DNA of 64,000 nucleotides from Geobacteraceae bacterium (GCA_016720395.1 JADKKR010000008.1:268501-332500); one strand, 5' to 3'; counted from the first letter of the stretch, positions 1-9,433 are shown. Numbers and translations: made by a program. The notes: a model not told the origin generated them from the letters alone.

Positions 1-1760
1 ACCTGCCGGTGCCGTCGGCCGACCTGAAAGACCTGGCCGCCTACACCACCAAGGTCACACCGGTCTCCAAGGACCCGCAGAGCGCCAACTGGAAACAGAA
101 CCAGGGCAAGTATTTCGTCAGCTACCTGAAAGCCATCTACGGCGCCAAAGCGACCATCGAGAACGACTATGGCTACCATTGGCTGCCCAAGCTGGACCCG
201 GGCATGAACTGCTCCTGGCTGATGATCTTCGACAAGATGATCCGCGGGTCACTGAAAGGCTTCTTTGCCTGGGGCCAGAACCCGGCCTGCTCCGGCACCA
301 ATTCCAACAAGGTCCGCAATGCCATGGCCAAACTGGACTGGATGGTGACGGTCAACCTGTTTGATAATGAGACCGCCTCATTCTGGAAGGGACCGGGGAT
401 GGACCCCGCCCAGGTCAAGACCGAGGTCTTCCTGCTGCCGGCCGCGGCCTCCTTCGAGAAGGAGGGCAGTATCACCAATTCCGGGCGCTGGGCCCAGTGG
501 CGCACGGCGGCGGTCAAACCGCTCGGACAGAGCAAGCCGGACGCCGAGATCATTCACGAGCTGTACCAGAAACTGAAGGAGATGTATGTCAAAGAGGGTG
601 GGGCACTTCCGGAGCAGCTGCTCAACCTGACCTGGAATTACGGTTTCAAACGTGCCGACGGCACCATCCGCTCCATCGATCCCCATCTGGTGGCCAAGGA
701 GATCAACGGCTATTTCATCGATGACGTCGAAGACAAGCCCAAACCGCCCAAGCCGGGCGACAAGCCGCTGCCGGCCAAGAACCCCTGGGATCCCAAGAAG
801 CTGCTGGGCAAAAAGGGTGAGCTGGCAGCCGGTTTCGCCCAGCTGCAGATCGACGGCAGCACCTCCTGCGGAAACTGGATCTACTGCCAGAGCTACAACG
901 AGAAGGGCAATATGATGGCCCGCAGGGTCAAGAAAGATCCCACCGGGCTGGGATTGTTCCCGGAATGGTCCTGGTGCTGGCCGGTCAATCGCCGCATTAT
1001 CTACAACCGTGCTGCGGTTGATCTGAACGGCAGACCCTACAACATGAAGAAGGCGGTTATCTACTGGAATCCGAACGCTGTACAGCCGACCGGTGCCCTG
1101 GGTGCCTGGGTCGGAGATGTGCCGGACGGCCCCTGGCCTCCGCTTGCCAATGAGAAAGAGGGCAAACTGCCCTTCATTATGCAGGTGGACGGCCTTGGTT
1201 CGCTGTTCGGCAAGGGGATGAAGGACGGACCCTTTCCCGAACATTACGAGCCGGTCGAGTGCCCGGTACCGGAAAACCTCATGTCCAAGCAGCTCAGCAA
1301 TCCGGCTGCTAAAAACTTCAACGACGCCAGTATCAAGGAGGACGTACTGGCCACCTGCGATGTGCGTTTTCCCCTGGTGGCTACCACCTACCGCGTTACC
1401 GAGCACTGGCAGACCGGGGTAATGACCCGCAACACCCCCTGGTTGCTGGAGCTGCAGCCGCGCCAGTTCTGCGAGATCAGTGTCGAGCTCGCTAAGGAAA
1501 AGAAGATCAGCAACGGGGATATGGTCGAAATCTCGTCAGCGCGAGGAAAGATCGATGCGGTGGCAATGGTGACCCAGCGCATCCGGCCTTTTAAGATCGG
1601 CGACCGGTTGGTACACGAGATCGGCCTGCCCTACTGTTTCGGCTGGCACACACCCGGCGTGGGGGATGCCGCCAACCTGTTGACCCCGACCGCCGGGGAC
1701 GCCAATACGATGATTCCTGAGACCAAGGCCTTCATGGTCGGCATCCAGAGAAAGGGGTAA
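1..1760 (+). CDS. fdnG: Formate dehydrogenase catalytic (molybdopterin) subunit, C-terminal part
   Basis: The reading frame is open from the first base, so the N-terminus lies upstream; about 586 residues are present. It reads as the C-terminal half of a formate dehydrogenase-N/O type alpha subunit, which oxidises formate to CO2 at a bis-molybdopterin guanine dinucleotide Mo or W centre. Visible family features are the molybdopterin-dinucleotide binding domain in the last 120 residues, with PWLLELQPRQFCEIS, a GDMVEISSARGKI strand pair and the terminal LPYCFGWHTPG and LTPTAGDANTMIPETKAF segments. The Fe-S and Sec/Cys active-site region is not in the window, so whether this enzyme carries selenocysteine cannot be read here. 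It is 4 bp upstream of the Fe-S subunit gene, the usual order alpha-beta-gamma. Confidence 0.93.
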   Translation, partial: LPVPSADLKDLAAYTTKVTPVSKDPQSANWKQNQGKYFVSYLKAIYGAKATIENDYGYHWLPKLDPGMNCSWLMIFDKMIRGSLKGFFAWGQNPACSGTNSNKVRNAMAKLDWMVTVNLFDNETASFWKGPGMDPAQVKTEVFLLPAAASFEKEGSITNSGRWAQWRTAAVKPLGQSKPDAEIIHELYQKLKEMYVKEGGALPEQLLNLTWNYGFKRADGTIRSIDPHLVAKEINGYFIDDVEDKPKPPKPGDKPLPAKNPWDPKKLLGKKGELAAGFAQLQIDGSTSCGNWIYCQSYNEKGNMMARRVKKDPTGLGLFPEWSWCWPVNRRIIYNRAAVDLNGRPYNMKKAVIYWNPNAVQPTGALGAWVGDVPDGPWPPLANEKEGKLPFIMQVDGLGSLFGKGMKDGPFPEHYEPVECPVPENLMSKQLSNPAAKNFNDASIKEDVLATCDVRFPLVATTYRVTEHWQTGVMTRNTPWLLELQPRQFCEISVELAKEKKISNGDMVEISSARGKIDAVAMVTQRIRPFKIGDRLVHEIGLPYCFGWHTPGVGDAANLLTPTAGDANTMIPETKAFMVGIQRKG

Positions 1761-1764
1761 CCAG

Positions 1765-2565
1765 ATGACTGACACGATCAAGACTGAAAATCGGAAAGGT
1801 TTTCTGGTGGACACTTCCCGCTGCATCGGGTGCCGCTCCTGCCAGGTGGCCTGCAAGCAGTGGAACAAACTGGATGCCGACAAGACAAAGAACCAGGGGA
1901 CCTTCGAGAACCCGCGCGATCTGACCCCGGCATTGTACAACCGGATAAAATTCGTCGAAAAAGCCGACGACAAAGGGGAGATGAGCTGGCGTTTCCTCAA
2001 CGAGCGCTGCATGCACTGCGGTGATGCGGGCTGCATGAAGGTCTGCCCCTCGCCGGGCGCTCTGTACCGGACGAAGGACGGCATCGTGGCCTACAACCGT
2101 GACAAGTGCATTTCCTGCAAGTACTGCGTATCGGCATGTCCCTTCAATATCCCGCGCTACGACCAGGATGAGAAGGTCTCAAAATGTCATCTCTGTCTCG
2201 ACCGTATCGGAGGAGGGATGGCGCCGGCCTGCGCCAAGGCCTGCCCGACGGAGACCCTGAAATTCGGCAGCCGCAGCGAACTGATCGCCAAGGCAACAGC
2301 AGCCAAGAAAACGCTCTACGGTGTGGACGATCTGAACGGCCTGGGAGTGGTCTACGCCCTGGAAGGACCACCGGAACAGTACGGACTGACGGCCAATCCG
2401 AGTATACCGTTCTCGATCTTCCTCTGGAAGGACGTCATCAAGCCGCTGGGTATTCTCGGCTTCTGGGGGAGTATCGGCGCCATGCTGCTGCACTATGTGA
2501 CCATCGGCCCCAAGCGGATCGAGGAAGAACATGAAGAAGGGAAGGAGGCCGGTCATGATCAGTAG
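1765..2565 (+). CDS. fdnH: Formate dehydrogenase iron-sulfur (beta) subunit
   Basis: 266 residues, the electron-transfer subunit that passes electrons from the catalytic subunit to the membrane cytochrome b. It has four ferredoxin-type cysteine clusters: the first is C20, C23, C26, C30 (CIGCRSCQVACKQW), followed by CMHCGDAGCMKVC, CISCKYCVSAC and a CHLC...CAKAC set. A single C-terminal hydrophobic segment (about residues 223-245, ILGFWGSIGAMLLHYVTIG) would anchor it in the membrane, as in FdnH. The start ATG sits 4 bp after the alpha stop, and its 3' end overlaps the gamma gene by 11 bp, so the three subunits are translationally coupled. Confidence 0.93.
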   Translation: MTDTIKTENRKGFLVDTSRCIGCRSCQVACKQWNKLDADKTKNQGTFENPRDLTPALYNRIKFVEKADDKGEMSWRFLNERCMHCGDAGCMKVCPSPGALYRTKDGIVAYNRDKCISCKYCVSACPFNIPRYDQDEKVSKCHLCLDRIGGGMAPACAKACPTETLKFGSRSELIAKATAAKKTLYGVDDLNGLGVVYALEGPPEQYGLTANPSIPFSIFLWKDVIKPLGILGFWGSIGAMLLHYVTIGPKRIEEEHEEGKEAGHDQ

Positions 2566-3175
2566 ATATATCGAGCGATTTTCAACTAGAGAGCGGGTAC
2601 TGCACTGGTTTGTGACCGTTACCTTCTTCACTCTGCTGCTGTCCGGCCTGGGTCTGTACTCGCGCCTGTTCACCGGCTATTTCAACCTGTTCGGCAACGG
2701 AATTAATGCCATTCTGGTTCACAAGATCGCCGGGGTGTTGTTCTTTGTCAGTTCAGTACTGCTGTTTCTCGACAACCGGACCCGTGTCACCGAATTTGAT
2801 GAGGACGACCGCGAATGGTTCAGGCAGGGCGGCGGGTACCTGACCAGGGAGGACAGCAACCTGGCGGTCGGCAAGTTCAACGCCGGACAGAAGATGTTTG
2901 CCGTCTTCATCGGTCTGGCAACGCTAATACTCGGCATTACCGGAATGTTCATCTGGGCCCCCGCACTTTTCCCGCGTTGGATCGTACAGCTTTCACTTAT
3001 GCTGCACGGCCTGATGTTTGTCGGTTCGATCATGTTCGTGGTGGTGCATGTCTATCTTGCCACCATCGGTAATCCCGGCACACTGGAGGCCATGCTGTGG
3101 GGACGGGTCTCCCGTGCCTGGGCCAAACACCATCATCCCAAATGGTATAAAGAGGTCACCCGGGAGAATCAATAG
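2555..3175 (+). CDS. fdnI: Formate dehydrogenase cytochrome b556 (gamma) subunit
   Basis: About 206 residues, a four-helix membrane cytochrome b that takes electrons from the Fe-S subunit to the quinone pool. Hydrophobic segments are seen around residues 15-35, 50-70, 110-130 and 150-172, with histidines in or next to them (VLHWFVTV, LVHKIAG, LMLHGLMF, VVVHVYLAT) as haem ligands in this family. I chose ATG 2555 rather than the in-frame ATG at 2531 because GGAGG at 2544-2548 is spaced 6 nt from it and the N-terminus then matches the family (short, followed by RERVLHW). It is followed by a hairpin terminator, so fdhE is a separate or read-through unit. Confidence 0.9.
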   Translation: MISRYIERFSTRERVLHWFVTVTFFTLLLSGLGLYSRLFTGYFNLFGNGINAILVHKIAGVLFFVSSVLLFLDNRTRVTEFDEDDREWFRQGGGYLTREDSNLAVGKFNAGQKMFAVFIGLATLILGITGMFIWAPALFPRWIVQLSLMLHGLMFVGSIMFVVVHVYLATIGNPGTLEAMLWGRVSRAWAKHHHPKWYKEVTRENQ

Positions 3176-3201
3176 AATTGAAACTGCAATGCACTTCCAT
3201 G

Positions 3202-3225
3202 GGCGGCTTCGGCCGCCTTTCTTTT
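3202..3225 (+). terminator. Intrinsic terminator after the formate dehydrogenase subunits
   Basis: GGCGGC (3202-3207), TTCG tetraloop, GCCGCC (3212-3217), then TTTCTTTT. A UUCG-closed 6-bp GC stem with a U-rich tail is a classic rho-independent terminator. It lies 27 bp after the gamma stop and 23 bp before fdhE, so it may only partly attenuate read-through into fdhE. Confidence 0.8.
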
Positions 3226-3247
3226 AGCGACCGAAAGGAATCAACCA

Positions 3248-4090
3248 ATGTCCACAATCAATCACAAGATCGCCTGCCTTTCAGATGCTGCGAAAACGTC
3301 ACCCGAGTACGCAGGGATCGTGCCGCTCTTCGTCGAACTGTTCCGTTACCTTGAAAAGGACGGGCGTGATAGCGGGATAACATTCAAGATATCCCGTACC
3401 AGTCAGACCGAAAGAGTTCAAGGCGGATTTCCGCTACTGTCAGCAGATGATCTGATTGTTGATTTACCTGTCTGTCGCAGGTTTCTGAAGGGGGCCATTG
3501 ATGTACTCAAGCGGATGGGGAGTGCCGGCGATGAAGGCCTGGTCGCAATTGTCGCAGCTCTGGATTCCGAAGCCATCAATCTGCCGGCCGTATTCAGGTC
3601 GATCCTGGAGCGGAACCGGTCGGTCATCGACGATGCTTCGGAGGGGATCGATGTTCCCGCGCCTCTGCTGGAATATATCTGCGAGTTGCCGTTAAAAAAT
3701 GCATTGGAGCAGTTTGCCTGCGGCGTTACAGCGGAAGAGTTCGAAGGTTGGCAGGAGAGTTACTGCCCGGTATGCGGTTCCCGTGCGGGTATGGCAGAAC
3801 TGAGCGGTGAAGAGGGGCGGCGTTCTCTCTGCTGCTCTGCCTGCACCTTCCGCTGGCCGTTCAAGCGGATTCAGTGCCCGTTCTGTGGCAACGAGGACGT
3901 AGAAAAACTGTCCTACTTCACCGCCGGTGAAGGGGCGACGCGTGTCGATACCTGCAAGGCCTGCAGTCGCTACATCAAGACCCGTGATGCCCGCAAGGGC
4001 AACAGCGATATACCGCTGGATGTTGAAGACCTCCTGACGATGCACTTGGACCTGCTGGCTGCGCGGGAGGGACTGGAACGGGGGAAGTAG
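3248..4090 (+). CDS. fdhE: Formate dehydrogenase accessory protein FdhE
   Basis: 280 residues, cytoplasmic factor needed for formation of active formate dehydrogenase in enterobacteria, where it binds the catalytic subunit through a rubredoxin-like iron site. Four CxxC-type pairs are present: C173/C176, C196/C199, C210/C213 and C236/C239, the arrangement of the FdhE zinc-ribbon or rubredoxin-like repeats. The N-terminal 150 residues are helical and lack a signal. ATG 3248 is preceded by a GAAAGGAA ribosome-binding site. It is placed directly behind the enzyme it serves and is convergent with recN, with only 5 bp between the two stops. Confidence 0.9.
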   Translation: MSTINHKIACLSDAAKTSPEYAGIVPLFVELFRYLEKDGRDSGITFKISRTSQTERVQGGFPLLSADDLIVDLPVCRRFLKGAIDVLKRMGSAGDEGLVAIVAALDSEAINLPAVFRSILERNRSVIDDASEGIDVPAPLLEYICELPLKNALEQFACGVTAEEFEGWQESYCPVCGSRAGMAELSGEEGRRSLCCSACTFRWPFKRIQCPFCGNEDVEKLSYFTAGEGATRVDTCKACSRYIKTRDARKGNSDIPLDVEDLLTMHLDLLAAREGLERGK

Positions 4091-4095
4091 GCGGG

Positions 4096-5766
4096 TCAGC
4101 TCCGGGTTGAAGCGGTTGCCTTGAGCATCTCGGCGGCATGGGTAAGGGCGGAATCGGTGATCTTCTCGCCGGCCAGCAGTCGTGCTATCTCGCGGGTGCG
4201 GGCATCACCGGAGAGATGTGCCGCCGACGTCGTGGTCCTGCCGCCCTGGACCAGCTTTTCGATCCGCAGATGGTGATGCGCGCAGGAGGCCACCTGGGGC
4301 AGGTGGGTGATGCAGAGCACCTGCTGGCGTCCGGCGACATTACGCAGTTTCCTGCCGACCAGCTCGGAGGTGGCCCCGCTGATGCCGGTGTCAACCTCGT
4401 CAAAGATCAGCGTCGGCACGTCTCCCTCGGGAAGCACCTGCTTGAAGGCCAGCATCAGGCGTGACAATTCTCCCCCGGAGGCGATCCTGGCCAGCGGTCG
4501 CGGCGGTTCGCCCGGGTTGGGCGAGAAGAGGAACTCGACCCGCTCAAAGCCGCTTGTGCGCGGCTCCGGCAGCGGTTCCAGCGCGGCTTCGATAACGGCG
4601 CCCTTCATGGCCAGCTGGTGCGCCTCCGCCTCCAGAGCCCGCTTCAGTTTCTCCGCTCCGGCGCTGCGCCGGGAGGTGAGTTCCGTTCCGCTGGCTGCCA
4701 CTTCTTCCGTCAGTCTCCTGTAGTCCGCTTCCAGGTTCCGCCGGTCGTGCTCCAGCCGGAGGAGACCTTCCAGTTCATTGTCGGTCTGTTCCCTGAAGGC
4801 CAGAATCTCCTCCACCGTAGAGCCGTATTTCCTTTTCAGCCGGCCGATCAGGTCAAGCCGGTCATCGATCAGCTGCAGGGTGGCCGGGTCCGCTTCGATG
4901 CGCGAGGAGTAGTCGCGCAGCTCGATGGCGGCGTCCTCCAGCTGCAGGTAGGCACTTTCCAGCGTTGCCGCCAGCCCGGTCAGTCCATGGTCTATTGCGG
5001 CAATATCCCTGACAGAGGCCGAAATGCGGCGCAGCTGGCCGAGGATGGCACCGTCGCCGCCGTAGAGCAGCTCGAAGGCCTCCGAGCTGACGCTGCCCAG
5101 CTTCCCGGCACTGGCCAGGACCTGACGCTGATCCTCGAGCTCCGCCTCTTCTCCGGGCTTCAATCCCGCGGCAGCGATCTCCCCGGATTGGAACGAGAGC
5201 AGGTCGACCCGGCGGGCGCTCTCCCGTTCCTGCTCATCCAGCTGCTCCATACGATCCCGTACGGTCTGCAGCTGTCGGAAGGTCTCTGCAAAGCGGTCAC
5301 GCACGGCTGTAGTCCCTGCGAAGGCATCCAGCAGGGCCAGCTGGTTTTCCGGTCTCAAGAGAGTCTGCGATTCGTGCTGGCCGTAGATATTGATCAGGCA
5401 GCGGGTGATATCCGCCAGCAGGGCCAGGGTGGCCATGCTGCCGTTGAGGTAGATGCGGTTCTTGCCGGCGCGCGAGATGGAGCGCTTGACCAGCAGCTCA
5501 TCATCGCAGTCGAAGCCCGCTTCAGCCAGCTGCTCGCGGATCTGCGGCAGCCCGGAGATGTCGAAGATCGCCTCAACGGTGGCCTCCTCCTCGCCGGAGC
5601 GGATCAGGTCGCTGGAGGCCCGTCCGCCCATGACCAGGCCGACGGCATCGATGATGATCGATTTGCCGGCCCCAGTCTCGCCGGTCAGTACGGTCAGGCC
5701 GGGCTTGAAGGCGATCTGCAGGCTGTCGATGATGGCGATGTTCCTGATGGTCAGATCGGTCAGCAT
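4096..5766 (-). CDS. recN: DNA repair protein RecN
   Basis: 556 residues, SMC-like ATPase acting in double-strand break repair. Walker A GETGAGKS is at residues 29-36, preceded by the typical N-terminus LTIRNIAIID. A long central coiled-coil region (about 150-370) is followed by the ABC signature LARIASGGELSRLMLAFK, Walker B PTLIFDEVDTGISG and the switch ITHLPQVASCAHHH. Full family length. It is the last gene of the valS-nadK-recN set, separated from nadK by an 88-bp gap that holds a long inverted repeat. Confidence 0.96.
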   Translation of the reverse strand: MLTDLTIRNIAIIDSLQIAFKPGLTVLTGETGAGKSIIIDAVGLVMGGRASSDLIRSGEEEATVEAIFDISGLPQIREQLAEAGFDCDDELLVKRSISRAGKNRIYLNGSMATLALLADITRCLINIYGQHESQTLLRPENQLALLDAFAGTTAVRDRFAETFRQLQTVRDRMEQLDEQERESARRVDLLSFQSGEIAAAGLKPGEEAELEDQRQVLASAGKLGSVSSEAFELLYGGDGAILGQLRRISASVRDIAAIDHGLTGLAATLESAYLQLEDAAIELRDYSSRIEADPATLQLIDDRLDLIGRLKRKYGSTVEEILAFREQTDNELEGLLRLEHDRRNLEADYRRLTEEVAASGTELTSRRSAGAEKLKRALEAEAHQLAMKGAVIEAALEPLPEPRTSGFERVEFLFSPNPGEPPRPLARIASGGELSRLMLAFKQVLPEGDVPTLIFDEVDTGISGATSELVGRKLRNVAGRQQVLCITHLPQVASCAHHHLRIEKLVQGGRTTTSAAHLSGDARTREIARLLAGEKITDSALTHAAEMLKATASTRS

Positions 5767-5786
5767 AGAACCTCGATAAGTCTGTT

Positions 5787-5851
5787 CCTGGTTCGATGTT
5801 CAAGGTTCAAGGTTGAAAACCACGAACCGGGAACGTTGAACCTCGAACCGG
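5787..5851. repeat. Imperfect inverted repeat between nadK and recN
   Basis: The arms 5787-5808 and 5831-5851 are near-perfect reverse complements (about 20 pairs with two mismatches and one bulged base), separated by 22 nt that repeat the GGTTGAA/GAACC theme. The core word is GGTTCGAnGTTCAAnGTTC. There is no clear U-tract, so it looks more like a dispersed intergenic palindromic repeat or processing stem than a simple terminator. Confidence 0.7.
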
Positions 5852-5854
5852 TTT

Positions 5855-6718
5855 TCATCGTTCGCCCCACTTGAGCTTGGTCCTTAACACCTCGAAGTAG
5901 TCGCGGGTCTTGGACATGACCAGTGCGGTGGTCATCAGTGCCTTGCGCACTTCGACCGAATCCCCCTCGTGCAGTTCGAAACCGACCTGGCCGTCCAGGG
6001 TCAGGTAGACCTTTTCATCGAAGGACGAGGCCACGGTGATGGAGATGATCGATTCGTCGGTGACCACGATCGGCCGGTTGGTCAGGGTATGCGGGCAGAT
6101 CGGGGTGATGACGATGCAGCTCATCAGCGGGTGGATGATCGGACCGCCGGCAGACAGGGAATAGCCGGTGGAGCCGGTGGGGGTTGAGATGATCAGGCCG
6201 TCGGCCTTGTAGGTGGTCAGGAAATGGCGGTTGACCTTGGTCTCCAGGTCGACGATGCGGGCCAGGGCGCCCTTGTTGATGACCATATCGTTCAACACAT
6301 GGCATTTCTCGATCTGCTGCCCCTCGCGATGGAGGGTCACCTCCAGCATCATCCTCTCGGAGACGCGCGGATTGCCTTTGAGCACCTTCTCCAGGCGGGT
6401 GTACAGCTCCTCGACGGTGATCTCGGTCAGGAAACCGAGACTGCCCAGGTTGACCCCCAGGATCGGGATATCCCTGCCGCTGAAGAGGCGCGCCACGGAG
6501 ATCAGGGTGCCGTCACCCCCCAGCACGACCACCAGTTCGGCCTGGTTAAGAATCTCCTCCTCTGTCAGCGCTGCGGGGTAGCCCAGCTGGCGTGTCAGCT
6601 GCTCCTCGGGCAGAGGCGTGCAGCCTTTCTCCTCCAGCCAGTTAATCAGGTCGCCGGCAATCCCCAGGCAGCGGGGATCATGGACCTTGGCGAATATGGC
6701 GACGTTCTGGATCTGCAT
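5855..6718 (-). CDS. nadK: NAD kinase
   Basis: 287 residues, ATP- or polyphosphate-dependent NAD kinase producing NADP. The signature GGDGT is at residues 67-71 and the second family motif NLGSLGFLTE follows at about 94-103. The later conserved block TPTGSTGYSLSAGGPI is also intact. Its ATG lies 7 bp downstream of the valS stop, so the two are almost certainly co-transcribed. Length is normal for bacterial NadK. Confidence 0.96.
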   Translation of the reverse strand: MQIQNVAIFAKVHDPRCLGIAGDLINWLEEKGCTPLPEEQLTRQLGYPAALTEEEILNQAELVVVLGGDGTLISVARLFSGRDIPILGVNLGSLGFLTEITVEELYTRLEKVLKGNPRVSERMMLEVTLHREGQQIEKCHVLNDMVINKGALARIVDLETKVNRHFLTTYKADGLIISTPTGSTGYSLSAGGPIIHPLMSCIVITPICPHTLTNRPIVVTDESIISITVASSFDEKVYLTLDGQVGFELHEGDSVEVRKALMTTALVMSKTRDYFEVLRTKLKWGER

Positions 6719-6725
6719 GGGTCAC

Positions 6726-9386
6726 CTATTTCATCTTTCTGATCTTGTCCAGGCTCTCTTCCAATACCAGCTTCTTTCCGTTGACTTCGGCCAGTTTCTG
6801 GCGCTCCTTGGCGACGATTTCGGCCGGGGCCCGGTCCACGAAGGCCGGACTCTCCAGTTTTTTGGAGAACATCTCGATCTCCTTCTCGATCTTGGCGATC
6901 TCCTTCAGCAGACGCTCCTCCTCGGCGGCCACATCGACCAGGCCCTTGAGCGGCACGTAGATCTGGATGTCGCCGGCCACCTGGATGGAGGCATCAGCCG
7001 GCTGTTCGATGGCCTGGCCGATGGCCAGGTCCGAGACCCGGGCCAGACTGATGATGTAGCCTTCGTTATGTTTCATCAGCCGCAGGCTTTCGGCGCTGTC
7101 GCAGGAAAGGATCACCGCGATCTGTTTCGAGGGGGGGACCTCCATCTCGCCGCGGATGTTGCGGATGCCGCCGATGACCTCCATGACCCGCTCCATGTCG
7201 GCGGCCGCCCCGGCGAAATTCAAATGGTCAGACGGGGCGGGGTAATCGGCCTGCATGATCGTCGGCGTGGCCTTGCTGCCGGGCAGGGCCTGCCAGATCT
7301 CCTCGGTGATAAAGGGCATGAAGGGGTGCAGCAGACGCAGCAGGTTCTCCAGTACGTACCAGAGCACGAAGCGGGCGTGCTGCTTGCGCTCCGCTGTGCC
7401 GTTGTACAGGTCCTGCTTGGAGAGTTCCAGGTACCAGTCGCAGAACTCGCTCCAGGTGAACTGGTAGAGCGCCATGGCGCTCTCGTTGTAGCGGTAGCCG
7501 CTCAGGGTCTCGTCCACAATCCGGGCGGCCTCGTTCAGGCGGTGCAGGATCCACTTGTCCCCCTGGGTGAGTTCCAGGTCCTCGAAACGCATGCCGTCCG
7601 GGTTGAAGCCCTCCAGGTTCATCAGGGTGAAGCGGGCCGCGTTCCAGACCTTGTTGCAGAAGTTGCGGTAGCCGGCGATGCGCTCCTCGGCCAGCTTGAT
7701 GTCGCGCCCCTGGGCGGCGAAGGCGGCCAGGGTGAAGCGGAAGGCGTCGGTGCCGTACTGCTCGATGATCGTCAGCGGGTCGATGACGTTGCCCTTGGAC
7801 TTGGACATCTTCTGCCCCTGGGCATCGCGCACCAGGGCGTGGATGTAGACGTCCGTGAAGGGCACCTTGTCCATGAAGTGCAGCCCCATCATCATCATGC
7901 GGGCCACCCAGAAGAAGAGGATGTCGAAGCCGGTCACCAGGCAGGCGGTGGGGTAGAAGGTTTTCAACTCCCCGGTCTGCTCCGGCCAGCCCATGGTAGA
8001 GAAGGGCCAGAGGGCCGATGAGAACCAGGTGTCCAGTACGTCGGTCTCCTGGCGGAGCTCGTCGCTGCCGCACTGCGAACATTTTGACGGCGTCTCCATG
8101 GAAACGGTGATGTGGTCGCAGTGGTCGCAGAACCAGGCCGGGATGCGATGGCCCCACCAGATCTGGCGCGAGATGCACCAGTCGCGGATGTTCTCCATCC
8201 AGTCGTAGTAGGTGTTTTCCCACTGTTTGGGCAGGATGCGGGTCTTGCCGCTTTTGACGGCGTCCAGGGCGCGTTCGGCCAGCGGTGCGACCTTGACGTA
8301 CCATTGCAGCGACAGGTAGGGCTCGACCACGGTCTTGCAGCGGTAGCAGCCGCCCACGGACATGGCGTGGTCGTCGATCTTCTCCAGCAGGCCGGCTGCT
8401 TCCAGTTCGGCCACGATGCGCGTGCGGGCGGCGAAGCGGTCCATCCCCTCGTACTGGTGGCCGGCGGCGTTGACGATGCCGGATTCGTCGAAGACGTTGA
8501 TCCGGTCCAGTCCATGGCGCAGGCCGACCTCGAAGTCGTTGAAATCATGGGCCGGGGTGATCTTGACCACGCCGGTGCCGAACTCCAGCTCCACATACTC
8601 GTCGGCCACCACCGGGATCTCGCGGCCGATCAGCGGCAGGGTCACCATCTTGCCGATCAGGTGCTTGTAGCGCTCATCCCCGGGATGGACAGCCACGGCG
8701 GTGTCGCCCAGCATGGTCTCGGGGCGGGTGGTGGCGACCACCAGGAAGGTCCCCGGCTGGCCGGTAACCGGGTAGCGGATGTGCCAGAGATGCCCCTTCT
8801 TGTCCTCGTGTTCGACCTCGATGTCCGACAGGGCGGTATGGCAGCGGGGACACCAGTTGATCAGGCGGTTATCGCGGTAGATCAGGCCGTCCTCATAGAG
8901 TTTGACGAAGACCGTGCGTACGGCCGTGGAGAGTCCCTCGTCCATGGTGAAGCGCTCGCGCTCCCAGTCGCAGGAGGCCCCCAGGCGCTTGAGCTGGCCG
9001 ATGATCTGCCCGCCGGACTCGGCCTTCCATTTCCAGACGCGCTCGATGAATTCTTCCCGTCCCAGGTCGTGGCGGTCCTTGCCCTCGGCGGCCAGCTGGC
9101 GTTCGACCACGTTCTGGGTAGCGATGCCGGCGTGGTCCGTGCCCGGCATCCAGAGCACGTTGTAGCCCTGCATCCGCTTCCAGCGGCAGAGGATATCCTG
9201 CAGGGTGTTGTTGAGGGCATGCCCCATGTGCAGGGCACCGGTCACGTTGGGGGGCGGGATGACAATACTGTAGGGTTTTTTATCGGAAGTGGCGGCGGCA
9301 TGGAAGTAGCCCTTGCCCTCCCACTCTGCATACCATCTCTTTTCAACGTCGTGCGGTTCGTAGCCTTTGGCAAGTTCTCTGGTCAT
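6726..9386 (-). CDS. valS: Valyl-tRNA synthetase
   Basis: 886 residues, class I aminoacyl-tRNA synthetase charging tRNA-Val. The HIGH-type motif HMGH is at residues 53-56 and KMSKS at 526-530. The editing domain (GTGVVKITPAHDFNDFEVG) lies between them, the anticodon-binding domain follows, and a C-terminal coiled-coil tRNA-binding arm covers about 815-886. The 5' region carries a small hairpin, TGTCTG/CAGACA at 9412-9417 and 9424-9429, just upstream of the start. I saw no T-box. First gene of the valS-nadK-recN run. Confidence 0.97.
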   Translation of the reverse strand: MTRELAKGYEPHDVEKRWYAEWEGKGYFHAAATSDKKPYSIVIPPPNVTGALHMGHALNNTLQDILCRWKRMQGYNVLWMPGTDHAGIATQNVVERQLAAEGKDRHDLGREEFIERVWKWKAESGGQIIGQLKRLGASCDWERERFTMDEGLSTAVRTVFVKLYEDGLIYRDNRLINWCPRCHTALSDIEVEHEDKKGHLWHIRYPVTGQPGTFLVVATTRPETMLGDTAVAVHPGDERYKHLIGKMVTLPLIGREIPVVADEYVELEFGTGVVKITPAHDFNDFEVGLRHGLDRINVFDESGIVNAAGHQYEGMDRFAARTRIVAELEAAGLLEKIDDHAMSVGGCYRCKTVVEPYLSLQWYVKVAPLAERALDAVKSGKTRILPKQWENTYYDWMENIRDWCISRQIWWGHRIPAWFCDHCDHITVSMETPSKCSQCGSDELRQETDVLDTWFSSALWPFSTMGWPEQTGELKTFYPTACLVTGFDILFFWVARMMMMGLHFMDKVPFTDVYIHALVRDAQGQKMSKSKGNVIDPLTIIEQYGTDAFRFTLAAFAAQGRDIKLAEERIAGYRNFCNKVWNAARFTLMNLEGFNPDGMRFEDLELTQGDKWILHRLNEAARIVDETLSGYRYNESAMALYQFTWSEFCDWYLELSKQDLYNGTAERKQHARFVLWYVLENLLRLLHPFMPFITEEIWQALPGSKATPTIMQADYPAPSDHLNFAGAAADMERVMEVIGGIRNIRGEMEVPPSKQIAVILSCDSAESLRLMKHNEGYIISLARVSDLAIGQAIEQPADASIQVAGDIQIYVPLKGLVDVAAEEERLLKEIAKIEKEIEMFSKKLESPAFVDRAPAEIVAKERQKLAEVNGKKLVLEESLDKIRKMK

Positions 9387-9433
9387 ATTGTGTGCAGTAC
9401 CTTTGCGTGTTTGTCTGATTGAGCAGACACTAT

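Noticed and set aside
378..1406. 342-codon minus-strand ORF opposite the formate dehydrogenase gene
   Set aside because: Antisense shadow; no recognisable domain and no ribosome-binding site, while the plus-strand frame is clearly formate dehydrogenase.
6618..9422. Long plus-strand ORFs (467 and 436 codons) opposite nadK and valS
   Set aside because: They are antisense shadows of high-GC genes; their translations are low-complexity (Gln/Gly/His/Val-rich) without family motifs, while valS and nadK are complete.
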